Source: CAZPXH01 sp964591085
Lineage (GTDB): Bacteria > Spirochaetota > Spirochaetia > DSM-27196 > CAZPXH01
Length of the DNA stretch: 64,000 nt
Assembly (NCBI GenBank): GCA_964591085.1
Contig: CAZPXH010000003.1
Location: 1 to 64,000, forward strand
Reading direction: 5' to 3'
How positions within the stretch are numbered: position 1 is the first letter of the stretch; each line of letters starts with the position of its first letter. Below, one piece after another: positions 1 through 7,155 of this stretch. The notes under the pieces are model-generated. The model had not been told where the DNA came from and searched no databases. It worked only from the letters and a program-made list of their open reading frames with translations. A program made the translations under genes and the position numbers.

Positions 1-727
1 GCTGGTTCTCCCGCTGACCCTCTCGCCGGGGGCCCTCGTTGCACAGTCCCTGCGCCCGGGCCTTGCGGGACCGGATCAGCCAAGACAGCAGGATCAGCCG
101 GAGAACGCTGCCGCGCTCCCGGACGCCCCGCTTCCCGAATGGATACGACTCCGTGAACCCGGATCAGAGATAACCGGCACAGAGGAAGTGATCCTGAATG
201 CGCTGTATCGCACACCGGGCAGCCAGAGCGAGTTCCTGGCAAGCGTGGAGGCGCTTGTCGGCCAGGCCGCAGTAACCAGAACCGATACCCGGATTGTCTC
301 CATGCTTGCCGGGTTAGCCTCGGCGGATCCACTGAGATCTGCGCCAACAGACCGAGCACGCGCGGTCTCGCTGATGGGGCGCATCGGTGGGCCGAATGCG
401 GGGACGGCGCTCCTGCAGACAGTCCTGCGGGAGCCGGATGACTTTGTGCGCAGCCAGGCGGTGGATGCGTTGATCCGGTCCGGGCTCCGCGCGGATCAGC
501 GGGTGAGCCTCACCCTTGCGCGGACCCTCCAGACCTCCGCCGTCAGCGGGCTTGACCAGCGTACGGCTGGAGTTGCGCTCTCTGCAATTGAGGCAATCTA
601 CACGGATGCGGAGGAGGTTCCCAGGGAGGTCTTTGACGCGCTCATTGAGACCGCATCCCGCGGACAGCGTTCAGACCTGAGAGAACGGGCCTTTGCCATT
701 GCGCGGCGTCTCGGAGGATTGGACTAG
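1..727 (+). CDS. Exported HEAT-repeat-like protein, 5' end outside the window
   Basis: The reading frame is open from base 2 to the TAG at 725-727, giving 241 visible residues. The first codons encode the end of a signal peptide (a hydrophobic run ending near ALVAQS), so the protein is exported and its start lies just outside the window. A Pro/Gln-rich linker follows, then helical repeats (for example GRIGGPNAGTALLQTVL and RSQAVDALIRSG) of the HEAT type, which usually act as protein-binding scaffolds. No catalytic motif is visible. Its last 57 bases overlap the 3' end of a small convergent gene. The function is unknown. Confidence 0.6.
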   Translation, partial: LVLPLTLSPGALVAQSLRPGLAGPDQPRQQDQPENAAALPDAPLPEWIRLREPGSEITGTEEVILNALYRTPGSQSEFLASVEALVGQAAVTRTDTRIVSMLAGLASADPLRSAPTDRARAVSLMGRIGGPNAGTALLQTVLREPDDFVRSQAVDALIRSGLRADQRVSLTLARTLQTSAVSGLDQRTAGVALSAIEAIYTDAEEVPREVFDALIETASRGQRSDLRERAFAIARRLGGLD

Positions 728-922
728 GCCGGGGCTCCAGACCGGAGTGATTCCTGTGGGCTCCGCGGTTTCCAGCGGCGAAGGGATATGGCGGTCAACA
801 ATCTGCTCGGCAAGGCGAAGGGCAAGCCGACCAATGGCGTGATTCAAGTAGGAGCCGTCGTCAATTCTGGTCTGCAGTTCCAACAGGCGCTCCGCAGACG
901 CGTAGTACTTCCGGCGGCCCAT
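671..922 (-). CDS. Small conserved-looking protein downstream of yraN
   Basis: This 83-residue protein starts with ATG at 922, sharing one base with the yraN stop (TGATG), so translation is very probably coupled. The N-terminal 45 residues (MGRRKYYASAERLLEL and on through two predicted helices) look structured. The Pro/Gly-rich tail looks disordered, and its last 57 bases overlap the convergent gene at 1-727. I do not recognise a named family. The tight coupling to the ffh-rplS-yraN cluster is the main support that it is a real gene. Confidence 0.5.
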   Translation of the reverse strand: MGRRKYYASAERLLELQTRIDDGSYLNHAIGRLALRLAEQIVDRHIPSPLETAEPTGITPVWSPGLVQSSETPRNGKGPFSQV

Positions 923-1287
923 CAGAACCCGACCTCAAAGGCGGCGGGCAGATGGAGGATCTCCCCGGAAGCATCCGTTGCAATGCAGTCAAAGCGAACC
1001 TGACAGCCAAGCAGCCGGTTCCGCGCGAGGAATTGGTAGGTAGCCTGCACCACGTGGCGCTGTTTGTTCCGGTTCACCAGATACTCCAGATCGGCCCGGC
1101 GCCCGGATGCGATGCGCTTCACCTCCGTTGCCACCACTATGGCACCGGACCTGCTAAGAATATCGACCTCGCCCCGGGGGCACCTGAAGTTCCGGGCAAG
1201 AATGGTGTGCCCGAGTGAACGGAGATAGTCGCAGGCCAGGTCTTCGGCCGCCCTTCCGCGGATGTTGGGGCCGTGACCGCCGTTCAG
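922..1287 (-). CDS. yraN: YraN family (UPF0102) nuclease-like protein, unusual start
   Basis: The frame after the preceding TAG encodes the full UPF0102 fold: GRAAEDLACDYL, LARNFRCPRGEVDIL and VVATEVKR, the Glu/Asp...Glu-Val-Lys arrangement of restriction-endonuclease-like folds. It is about 121 residues long, normal for the family, whose role is poorly defined. There is no ATG, GTG or TTG between the TAG of the HD-GYP gene (1288-1290) and the conserved block. The first codon is CTG at 1285-1287, with GGAG about 11 bases upstream. A GTG at 1135-1137 exists but would remove half the domain. The start is therefore CTG by inference, or expression needs read-through from the upstream gene in the same frame. 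Confidence 0.75.
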   Translation of the reverse strand: MNGGHGPNIRGRAAEDLACDYLRSLGHTILARNFRCPRGEVDILSRSGAIVVATEVKRIASGRRADLEYLVNRNKQRHVVQATYQFLARNRLLGCQVRFDCIATDASGEILHLPAAFEVGF

Positions 1288-2436
1288 CTAGTCACCGTCT
1301 CCGTTTGACTGGATTTCGCGCGGATCAATCGCGCGAGCAATGTGAACGCCCGGCTGAGCGGAGAGGTTAACCACCTCCCCTTCATCGTTCCGGTAGGGTT
1401 CTCCCTCAGCGTTAATCATGATCTTCACCTTTGGCTTGATCGGCGCGCCGGGATTCATGTCCACGACCCGGCCAATCCGGGCGTCATTGAGCAGAACCAC
1501 CGAACCCACGGGATAGATCCCCATGGTTGCGACAAAGGCCTTCAGGATATTGGGATCAAAGCGCCGCCCGTTGTCTGCAAGCAGTCCGCGGATTGCAGTG
1601 TGGCCAATCACTGGATTGCGATACGGCCGATTGCTCACCATTGCTTCAAAGGCGTCTACCACCGCAATAATCCGGGCCGGGAGCACAATATTGGTACCGG
1701 ACAGTCCGCGCGGATAGCCCTTCCCGTCCCAACGCTCCTGATGCTGGAGCGCGGCAAGGCCAATCTCTTCCGGGTATCCCATTTCCTTTGCAACAATGCG
1801 GTAGCTCCGCACCGGATGTGTCATGATCTGCTTGCGCTCTTCATCGGTCAGCTTGCCCTGCTTGCCGGTGATAGCCTCGGGAATCCGGAGCATTCCGGCG
1901 TCGTGCAGAAGCGCGGCGGTCGCAAGCTGAAGCACCCGGTGCTTGGCGAGCTCAAGGTTACGCCCGATGAGCACACTGAGAATGCAGGCATTGATCGCGT
2001 TCTGAACCGGACCGCCAGTTCCCTGTATTCCGTAGATGATGTAATGCACCAGGTCGGTCTGTCGGGAATCCAGCGCCTTGATAATGCGATCCACTACGCG
2101 GTCAACCTCTTCCCGGGTCACCGAGTCATCCTGGACTGTTATGCGCTTGAAGGTGTTTTCCAGCTGGGAGGCAATTGACTGATACAGCTCCCGGACAACC
2201 TGCTGGTTTGGGTCATTGAACGCAAGGTTCACCAGGCTGGTACGTTCGCGCTCGGCTTCCTCATCAATGAGCTCGCCGTGAGTTGTGACGGTCTCCACTT
2301 TCCATTTCTTAAGGTTCCGAAGGTCCCGTTCCCGCAGCGGCTCATTTCGGGGGACGAGGATGTTCACGCCGTCCACCAGGACGTCCCGCGTGAATCGCAT
2401 TCCCACCTTCAGTTCACCGACACTGATTTCCTTCAT
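1288..2436 (-). CDS. HD-GYP domain phosphodiesterase
   Basis: The protein has 382 residues. Its N-terminal part (MKEISVGELKVGMRFTRDV) resembles the short beta domain found before many HD-GYP proteins. The metal-binding HD pair is at about residue 181 (LLHDAGMLRIPEAI) and the diagnostic GYP at about residue 240 (WDGKGYPRGLSG). HD-GYP enzymes hydrolyse cyclic di-GMP, so the likely role is lowering c-di-GMP in the cytoplasm. ATG overlaps the preceding FlhB-C-like gene by four bases (ATGA). A flagellar-type neighbour makes a link to motility plausible, but that is inference. A C-terminal beta extension of about 80 residues follows the catalytic domain. Confidence 0.85.
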   Translation of the reverse strand: MKEISVGELKVGMRFTRDVLVDGVNILVPRNEPLRERDLRNLKKWKVETVTTHGELIDEEAERERTSLVNLAFNDPNQQVVRELYQSIASQLENTFKRITVQDDSVTREEVDRVVDRIIKALDSRQTDLVHYIIYGIQGTGGPVQNAINACILSVLIGRNLELAKHRVLQLATAALLHDAGMLRIPEAITGKQGKLTDEERKQIMTHPVRSYRIVAKEMGYPEEIGLAALQHQERWDGKGYPRGLSGTNIVLPARIIAVVDAFEAMVSNRPYRNPVIGHTAIRGLLADNGRRFDPNILKAFVATMGIYPVGSVVLLNDARIGRVVDMNPGAPIKPKVKIMINAEGEPYRNDEGEVVNLSAQPGVHIARAIDPREIQSNGDGD

Positions 2437-2702
2437 CCCTGTTGCTCCGCACGATGCACTGCCACGAGAATGCGGGCGACGGACTCGTACAGCTGCACCG
2501 GGATCAGGCTGTCCAGCTGCACCGTCTCAAGCGCGCGCGCCGTGGCGTCATCCCGCTTCACCGGAATTCCAAAGCGGTGAGCCAGCTCCACAAGCCGGTT
2601 CGCCACGTTCCGGGTACCGCGGGCAGTGACAATCGGGGCTGGAAGGTCGCGGCTGTATCGCAACGCCACGGCGATTCCGGTGTTCACATCGCGTTTGTCC
2701 AT
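2433..2702 (-). CDS. FlhB C-terminal domain homologue (FhlB/YlqH type)
   Basis: This 89-residue soluble protein matches the cytoplasmic C-terminal domain of the flagellar/type III export switch protein FlhB: AVALRYSRDLPAPIVTARG at the start and VELAHRFGIPVKRDD in the middle. The autocleavage NPTH motif is absent, as in stand-alone FhlB/YlqH proteins, which are thought to work with or replace FlhB-C in the export apparatus. It lies between the gene at 2707-3603 and the HD-GYP gene, and overlaps the latter by four bases. In Bacillus, ylqH occupies the same position in the rpsP-trmD-rplS neighbourhood. Confidence 0.85.
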   Translation of the reverse strand: MDKRDVNTGIAVALRYSRDLPAPIVTARGTRNVANRLVELAHRFGIPVKRDDATARALETVQLDSLIPVQLYESVARILVAVHRAEQQG

Positions 2703-2706
2703 CGCG

Positions 2707-3603
2707 TCAACCCCAAAGGTCTATCAGACCGAGTGTATCCATTGAGCCATGGTCTGAGAAGCCATCGAATCTGGTAGCCGGACTTGGAGCAGAGCGGAAC
2801 CGGACATCTACACCAGCATCGTTGAGGGCCGCGACTTCCTGCTCGTCCGCACCACGCACAAGAACTTCCCGGGGCTCTGCGGTACGGAAGAGGTAGTGGC
2901 GGGCCGCCCGCTCCCCGTCGGCAGATGGATGCAGGCTCACAACCACCCGGTCAACTGGTTCCGGCCCGCCAGTCTGCGGGACATGGAGACGCAAGGTCCC
3001 ATTTCGCTCCCGACCCGCGAGCTTCGCGGATAGGGGAAGCAGCACCCAGCCACCGGTCAGCACTCGTGACCGATTGTATTCAGCAAGGGATCCGGATGAG
3101 CGGAGCTGTGCCCGCAAATCATCCTGAAGCGTCGCGATCAAGTGCAAAAGGAATTCTGGCTGGGACTCGCTTGCCGGACCGGGGTCAGTTCCGCCGTCGA
3201 GGAGGCCGGCCATAGCTCGTTCCGCCGCGCTGCGCACGCCCGGGGAGTCCAGACTGGTTGCGGAATCCCGGGCAAAGCCAAGGAGCAGTTCAATCCAGGT
3301 GCGGACGTATTCCGGGAGAGGGAGCGTGTTTCCCGGGACTGGTGACGGTGGTGCGGGAGGCGCGGACTGTCCCGGCTGAAGCTGCTCCCAGAGCTCGCGC
3401 ACAATAGAGCGCAGGCGGGCCTCGATGCCGGTGTCAGTTGTTCCGATCTGCTGTCCCGGATTGCCGGTTTCCCAGGGCCTTACACCGTCAGCAGCACTGC
3501 CACGTCCGAACATACGCCGTGTGTGGGTGGCGGCATCGCTGGCGGGGGTCCGGTTGGTGTTGGTGTCTCCGCGGCCGGCCCCGCCGACCGAATCTCCAAG
3601 CAT
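2707..3603 (-). CDS. Conserved-position protein (YlqG position, possibly FliK-like)
   Basis: The protein is about 298 residues from ATG at 3603, which has a GGGAA six bases upstream. A GTG at 3621 would add six residues but has no ribosome site. The N-terminus is Gly/Thr/Pro-rich and low complexity. A helical middle (ARLRSIVRELWEQL) is followed by a C-terminal beta-rich domain (GGWVLLPLSAKLAG to about residue 280). No signal peptide or membrane segment is visible. It sits directly before the FlhB-C-like gene, the place of Bacillus ylqG. The disordered N-terminus, beta C-terminus and export-gene neighbour recall hook-length control proteins, but that identity is only inferred. Confidence 0.5.
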   Translation of the reverse strand: MLGDSVGGAGRGDTNTNRTPASDAATHTRRMFGRGSAADGVRPWETGNPGQQIGTTDTGIEARLRSIVRELWEQLQPGQSAPPAPPSPVPGNTLPLPEYVRTWIELLLGFARDSATSLDSPGVRSAAERAMAGLLDGGTDPGPASESQPEFLLHLIATLQDDLRAQLRSSGSLAEYNRSRVLTGGWVLLPLSAKLAGRERNGTLRLHVPQTGGPEPVDRVVVSLHPSADGERAARHYLFRTAEPREVLVRGADEQEVAALNDAGVDVRFRSAPSPATRFDGFSDHGSMDTLGLIDLWG

Positions 3604-3636
3604 AAGCTTTCCCGGAACCACTGCCGGGATACAGGA

Positions 3637-4008
3637 TCAGGCTTTGGCCGTGCTTCCGTCCTTGCGGCGGATGAGCTCCTTGACCTTGGCGCGCTTTCCG
3701 ACTCGCTTCCGGATGTAGTAGAGCTTGGCCCTTCGGACCCGACCGCGGCGGGAGACCTCGACCTTAGCGATGTTCGGCGAATACAGGGGGAACACCCGCT
3801 CCACACCGACTCCGTAGGAGATCTTGCGGACCACAAAGCTGCGGCCGGCACCGGCGTTATTCTTGGCGATTACCAAGCCTTCATAGACCTGAATCCGCTC
3901 GTTCTTTCCTTCCACTATCCGGTAATGAACCTTGACCGTGTCTCCGATCCGGAAATTCTCACGGCCCTCGGAGATCGCCTCGTTCTCAATCGTCTTCAGC
4001 AGATCCAT
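3637..4008 (-). CDS. rplS: 50S ribosomal protein L19
   Basis: The start chosen is ATG at 4008 (MDLLKTIENE), which has GGGAG seven bases upstream. A start at 4029 would add seven atypical residues. The 123-residue product has the L19 SH3-like core: FRIGDTVKVHYRI, the YEGLVI loop and the basic tail RRGRVRRAKLYY. L19 sits at the subunit interface of the ribosome. The gene overlaps the end of trmD by 23 bases, keeping the usual rpsP-rimM-trmD-rplS order. Confidence 0.97.
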   Translation of the reverse strand: MDLLKTIENEAISEGRENFRIGDTVKVHYRIVEGKNERIQVYEGLVIAKNNAGAGRSFVVRKISYGVGVERVFPLYSPNIAKVEVSRRGRVRRAKLYYIRKRVGKRAKVKELIRRKDGSTAKA

Positions 4009-4729
4009 TGTGTTCTCCCTCTGTCTCACCGATCAGCCTGCGGTCCGTGGCATCCAGTTCCGCCCCGGACAGCAGGTCCGGCCGACGTTCACGCGTACGA
4101 ATCAACTGCTGATAACGCCGCCATTGCCGAATAAGCGCATGGTTTCCCGAGCGCAGTACCTCCGGGACCACCAGACCCTCAAACAAACCGGGACGCGTAT
4201 AGTGCGGATATTCCAGCAGTCCGTCAACATGAGATTCCGACTCCAGGGACCCCTCCGCGATTGCTCCGGGCAGCAACCGGAGCACTGTATCGATCACCAC
4301 CAGCGCTGCAGCCTCCCCGCCTGAGAGCACGTAGTCTCCGATGGAGATCTCGTGATCCACGCGGGTCCGAACAAAGCGCTCGTCCACTCCCTCGTAGTGG
4401 CCACAGACCAGCGTAAGTGATGACAGGCCCGCCCACTCGGTTGCGGTGGCCTGGTTGAACAGACTCCCCCCGGGACTGAGCAGTACAACGGGACCACTCG
4501 AATCCCCCAGACTGTCCACTGCGGCACAGAGCGGTTCCGGTTTGAGAACCATGCCCGGCCCCCCACCGTAGGGGTAATCGTCCACGGTCCGGTGTCGGTC
4601 TGTGGTGTAGTCGCGCGGGTTGATCGTGCGAACGCGGGCCAGTCCCCGCTCCAGAACGCGTCCGGGAATGCTGGTCCCGGCAAAGGACTGAATCAGCTCC
4701 GGAAAGAGCGTCACAACGGAAATGGTCAC
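3986..4729 (-). CDS. trmD: tRNA (guanine-N1)-methyltransferase TrmD
   Basis: This 247-residue SPOUT enzyme makes m1G37 in tRNAs using S-adenosylmethionine, which prevents frameshifting. Family motifs are intact: DDYPYGGGPGMVL near residue 50, the trefoil-knot cofactor region LVCGHYEGVDERF near residue 110, and SIGDYVLSGGEAA near residue 130. It starts with ATG overlapping the rimM stop by four bases and ends inside the rplS start region, so the genes are translationally coupled. The acidic C-terminal tail (EGEHNGSAEDD) is lineage-specific. Confidence 0.97.
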   Translation of the reverse strand: MTISVVTLFPELIQSFAGTSIPGRVLERGLARVRTINPRDYTTDRHRTVDDYPYGGGPGMVLKPEPLCAAVDSLGDSSGPVVLLSPGGSLFNQATATEWAGLSSLTLVCGHYEGVDERFVRTRVDHEISIGDYVLSGGEAAALVVIDTVLRLLPGAIAEGSLESESHVDGLLEYPHYTRPGLFEGLVVPEVLRSGNHALIRQWRRYQQLIRTRERRPDLLSGAELDATDRRLIGETEGEHNGSAEDD

Positions 4730-5292
4730 TCCAGGATCCAGTCCACACGGAGCACAACGCTGCCCTGTCTGCGGCGGACAGCACGGACAAACTGCCGGTT
4801 CAGGGGCACGTGGCGTTCACCACCGTCTTCCAGCGCAACTTCCAGCATTGCATCCGCGCCGCTGTCCCAGACGCCCGTGACAGTCCCTCTGCGCTGCAGG
4901 CGGTACATCACGTCCATTCCAACAAGGTCCGCCACGTAGTACTCATCCGATGCGAGGGGTGCTGCCTGGGAACGGGCAACAAGAAGCAGGGTTCCCCGAA
5001 GGGCTGCTGCTGAATCCGGGTCCGTGATTCCACCGATGCTCGCGATGAGCCGCTTGCCGCCACCGCGAACCTGAAGGGCACGCCAATCTCCCACGGAGTC
5101 CAGGTAGGCCTGCCCCAGAGTAAAAAGGTGTTCGTTCTCGCCCGAAAGACTCTCAAGACGGACCTCGCCGCGGAGCCCGTGTGCGCTTGTCACGCGGGCC
5201 ACGGCCAGGAGATCAGTCGAGGATTTCGAGGACGATTCGTTTCCCGGTGCGGGTGGATGCGGCACTAAGGATGGTCCGGATTGCCTTGGCAA
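4726..5292 (-). CDS. rimM: 16S rRNA processing protein RimM
   Basis: RimM assists maturation of the 30S head and binds S19. The typical N-terminal half (VARVTSAHGLRGEVRLE) and the C-terminal PRC-barrel (YYVADLVGMDV, GADAMLEVAL, VPLNRQFV) are both present. The ATG at 5292 gives 188 residues but overlaps khpA by 80 bases and adds a Ser/Pro-rich 28-residue leader absent from most RimMs. A shorter start, such as GTG just after the khpA stop, would give a classical N-terminus but lacks a clear ribosome site. The product is secure; the start is not. Confidence 0.93.
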   Translation of the reverse strand: MPRQSGPSLVPHPPAPGNESSSKSSTDLLAVARVTSAHGLRGEVRLESLSGENEHLFTLGQAYLDSVGDWRALQVRGGGKRLIASIGGITDPDSAAALRGTLLLVARSQAAPLASDEYYVADLVGMDVMYRLQRRGTVTGVWDSGADAMLEVALEDGGERHVPLNRQFVRAVRRRQGSVVLRVDWILE

Positions 5293-5476
5293 TGCGCCCG
5301 TGTTTGCCGATCACCTTGCCGATGTCCGCCGGCGCAACCCGAAGTTCCAGAATGGTGGATTTTTCCCCCTCAATCATGTTCACTTCCACGCCGTCCGGCT
5401 CATCCACAAGTGATCGCGCCACGTAGCTGACGAGCTCCTTTTCCATCAGGTCTCCCATGTCGGGTGAATCAGCCAC
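5213..5476 (-). CDS. khpA: KH-domain RNA-binding protein KhpA (YlqC)
   Basis: The product has 87 residues with a single type-II KH domain. The GXXG RNA-contact loop is VIGKHGRIAKAIR near residues 54-66, followed by the helix-strand end RIVLEILD. KhpA proteins bind RNA and, with KhpB, affect cell elongation and mRNA fate in Firmicutes. It lies between rpsP and rimM, its usual place, overlaps the rpsP stop by eight bases, and overlaps the rimM leader. An internal ATG (MEKELVSYVAR) is an alternative start. Confidence 0.95.
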   Translation of the reverse strand: MADSPDMGDLMEKELVSYVARSLVDEPDGVEVNMIEGEKSTILELRVAPADIGKVIGKHGRIAKAIRTILSAASTRTGKRIVLEILD

Positions 5477-5729
5477 GCTCGTCCAGATACACGTTCTTCT
5501 GGTTGAGCAGCTTCCGGACGGTATGGGACGGCTCGGCGCCCTTGCTGATCCAGTCCTTCAGCCGATCCTCTTTCAGGATCACCTGATTCTCGTTGGTCTC
5601 AATGGGGTGGTAAATTCCTACCTCTTCAATAGCGCGGCCGTCGCGCGGGGTTCTGGAATCCATCACCACAATTCGATAGAACGGTCGCTTCTTGGTGCCA
5701 AAGCGCTTCAGTCTGATTCGGACGCTCAC
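5469..5729 (-). CDS. rpsP: 30S ribosomal protein S16
   Basis: The 86-residue product is a full-length S16: SVRIRLKRFGTKKRPFYRIV at the N-terminus, ETNENQVILKEDRLKDW in the middle, and a C-terminal GAEPSHTVRKLL. S16 binds early in 30S assembly. It begins with ATG eight bases after the ffh stop (GGAGG lies in the gap), so it is read from the ffh transcript. Confidence 0.98.
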   Translation of the reverse strand: MSVRIRLKRFGTKKRPFYRIVVMDSRTPRDGRAIEEVGIYHPIETNENQVILKEDRLKDWISKGAEPSHTVRKLLNQKNVYLDERG

Positions 5730-5737
5730 GTTTCCTC

Positions 5738-7075
5738 CTAGTGTGAACCGAGCTGAGCCATGATCTGCTGCTGATACTTCTTGTTCTTCGCCATCTTCTT
5801 CATCTGCTGGCGCATTTTCTCAAACTTTTTCAGGAACTGGTTCACCTCGTGCACCGAGGTTCCGCTTCCGCGTGCAATCCGCCGCCGCCGCGGTGGCCCG
5901 ATAATCAGGTGATTGCCGCGCTCCCTGGGCGTCATGGAAAGGATGATAGCTTCTTCCCGTGTCATGCCCTGCTGTTCCTCATCACTCTGGTCCAGCTGCC
6001 CCGCCATACCGGGAATGAGCTCTGCAAGCTTGCGCATGCTGCCCATCTGCTGGACCCGCTGGATCTGCTGCAGATAGTCGGCAATGGTCAGTTGGGCCTT
6101 TGCCATCTTCTGCTGGAGGGCAAGGGCTTCATCCTGGCTGTAGGCTTCCTGGGCCTTCTCTACCAGGGTGACCACGTCTCCCATACCAAGGATACGGGAA
6201 GCCATGCGATCGGGATAGAAGGGCTGCAAGTCTTCCTGCCCTTCCCCGGTTCCAACAAAGAGCACGGGAACACTTGCGACGCTGGCAATGGACAGCGCCG
6301 CACCACCACGCGCGTCGGAGTCCATCTTGGACAGAATGACGCCGGTGAGATCCAGGCGTTCTGCAAAGGCCTGGGCGACTTCAACGGCCGACTGTCCCGT
6401 CATTGCATCGGCAACCAGGAGTGATGCAACCGGGGAGAGCTCGGCCGCCATGCTACCGAGCTCCGACATGAGCGCATCATCCACCACGGTACGCCCGGCA
6501 GTATCCACAATGAGCACGTTTGCCTGGCCTCGGCGAGCCTCGCTGAGCGCTCGTTGCGCCACCGACAGCGGGGTATCTCCGTCGCCGGACGGACCGACTA
6601 CCGGCACTCCGGCCAAGGCTCCAACGGTCATCAGCTGCTCTACCGCCGCGGCGCGAGCAAGATCCGTTGCGGCGAGCATCACCCGGCGTCCCTTTGCCTG
6701 CAGATGGCGGGCAAGCTTGCCGGCGCTGGTTGTCTTTCCAGAGCCCTGTAGGCCAAGAAGGAGAACGACGCTCACGGTATCCGGACCGCGGAGCTCCAGC
6801 GTCTTCGCCTCGCCACCGAGCAGCTCTACCAGCCTGTCGTACACGACTTTGATGAACTGCTGGCCAGGCTGGACGGACCGCAGCACTTCTTCCCCGCTTG
6901 CGTCTCTCAGCGCACGGTTCACAAAACGCCGTATCACCCGAAGGTTGACATCAGCGTCCAGCAGCGCCTGCTTTATCTCCTCTACCGCGTCCTGGACATT
7001 CTTCTCCGAGATATGGCTCTGCCCGCCGAGCCGACGCGTGAGATCACTGAGACTGGTGGACAGGCGTTCAAACAC
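5738..7075 (-). CDS. ffh: Signal recognition particle protein Ffh
   Basis: Ffh binds 4.5S RNA and signal sequences and delivers ribosomes to FtsY. The 445 residues contain the helical N domain (1-95), the GTPase G domain with P-loop GLQGSGKTTSAGK near residue 108, DTAGR and SKMDSDARGG, and the Met-rich M domain from about residue 320 with the RNA-binding segment RRRRIARGSGTSVHEV. Translation starts at GTG 7073-7075. A strong promoter lies 27-55 bases upstream. The gene heads the operon that runs through rplS. Confidence 0.98.
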   Translation of the reverse strand: MFERLSTSLSDLTRRLGGQSHISEKNVQDAVEEIKQALLDADVNLRVIRRFVNRALRDASGEEVLRSVQPGQQFIKVVYDRLVELLGGEAKTLELRGPDTVSVVLLLGLQGSGKTTSAGKLARHLQAKGRRVMLAATDLARAAAVEQLMTVGALAGVPVVGPSGDGDTPLSVAQRALSEARRGQANVLIVDTAGRTVVDDALMSELGSMAAELSPVASLLVADAMTGQSAVEVAQAFAERLDLTGVILSKMDSDARGGAALSIASVASVPVLFVGTGEGQEDLQPFYPDRMASRILGMGDVVTLVEKAQEAYSQDEALALQQKMAKAQLTIADYLQQIQRVQQMGSMRKLAELIPGMAGQLDQSDEEQQGMTREEAIILSMTPRERGNHLIIGPPRRRRIARGSGTSVHEVNQFLKKFEKMRQQMKKMAKNKKYQQQIMAQLGSH

Positions 7076-7101
7076 GGCGCACTACCATTGGAAGGGGGGA
7101 A

Positions 7102-7130
7102 TTTGTATCCCCGCGATGCTTTGCTGTCAA
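7102..7130 (-). promoter_or_regulatory. Sigma-70-type promoter of the ffh operon
   Basis: On the minus strand a perfect -35 TTGACA (7130-7125) is followed after exactly 17 bases by TACAAA (7107-7102, four of six matches to the -10 consensus). The expected transcript start is near 7095, about 20 bases before the ffh GTG. It lies in the only sizeable gap of the region, between the exported-protein gene and ffh. Confidence 0.75.
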
Positions 7131-7155
7131 GGCTGGTGGGGCCTGGGAGCTGAGA

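Noticed and set aside
1342..2178. A 278-codon plus-strand frame opposite the HD-GYP gene.
   Set aside because: It is rich in His, Cys and Trp, as expected for antisense of a GC-rich gene, and the opposite strand encodes a clear enzyme.
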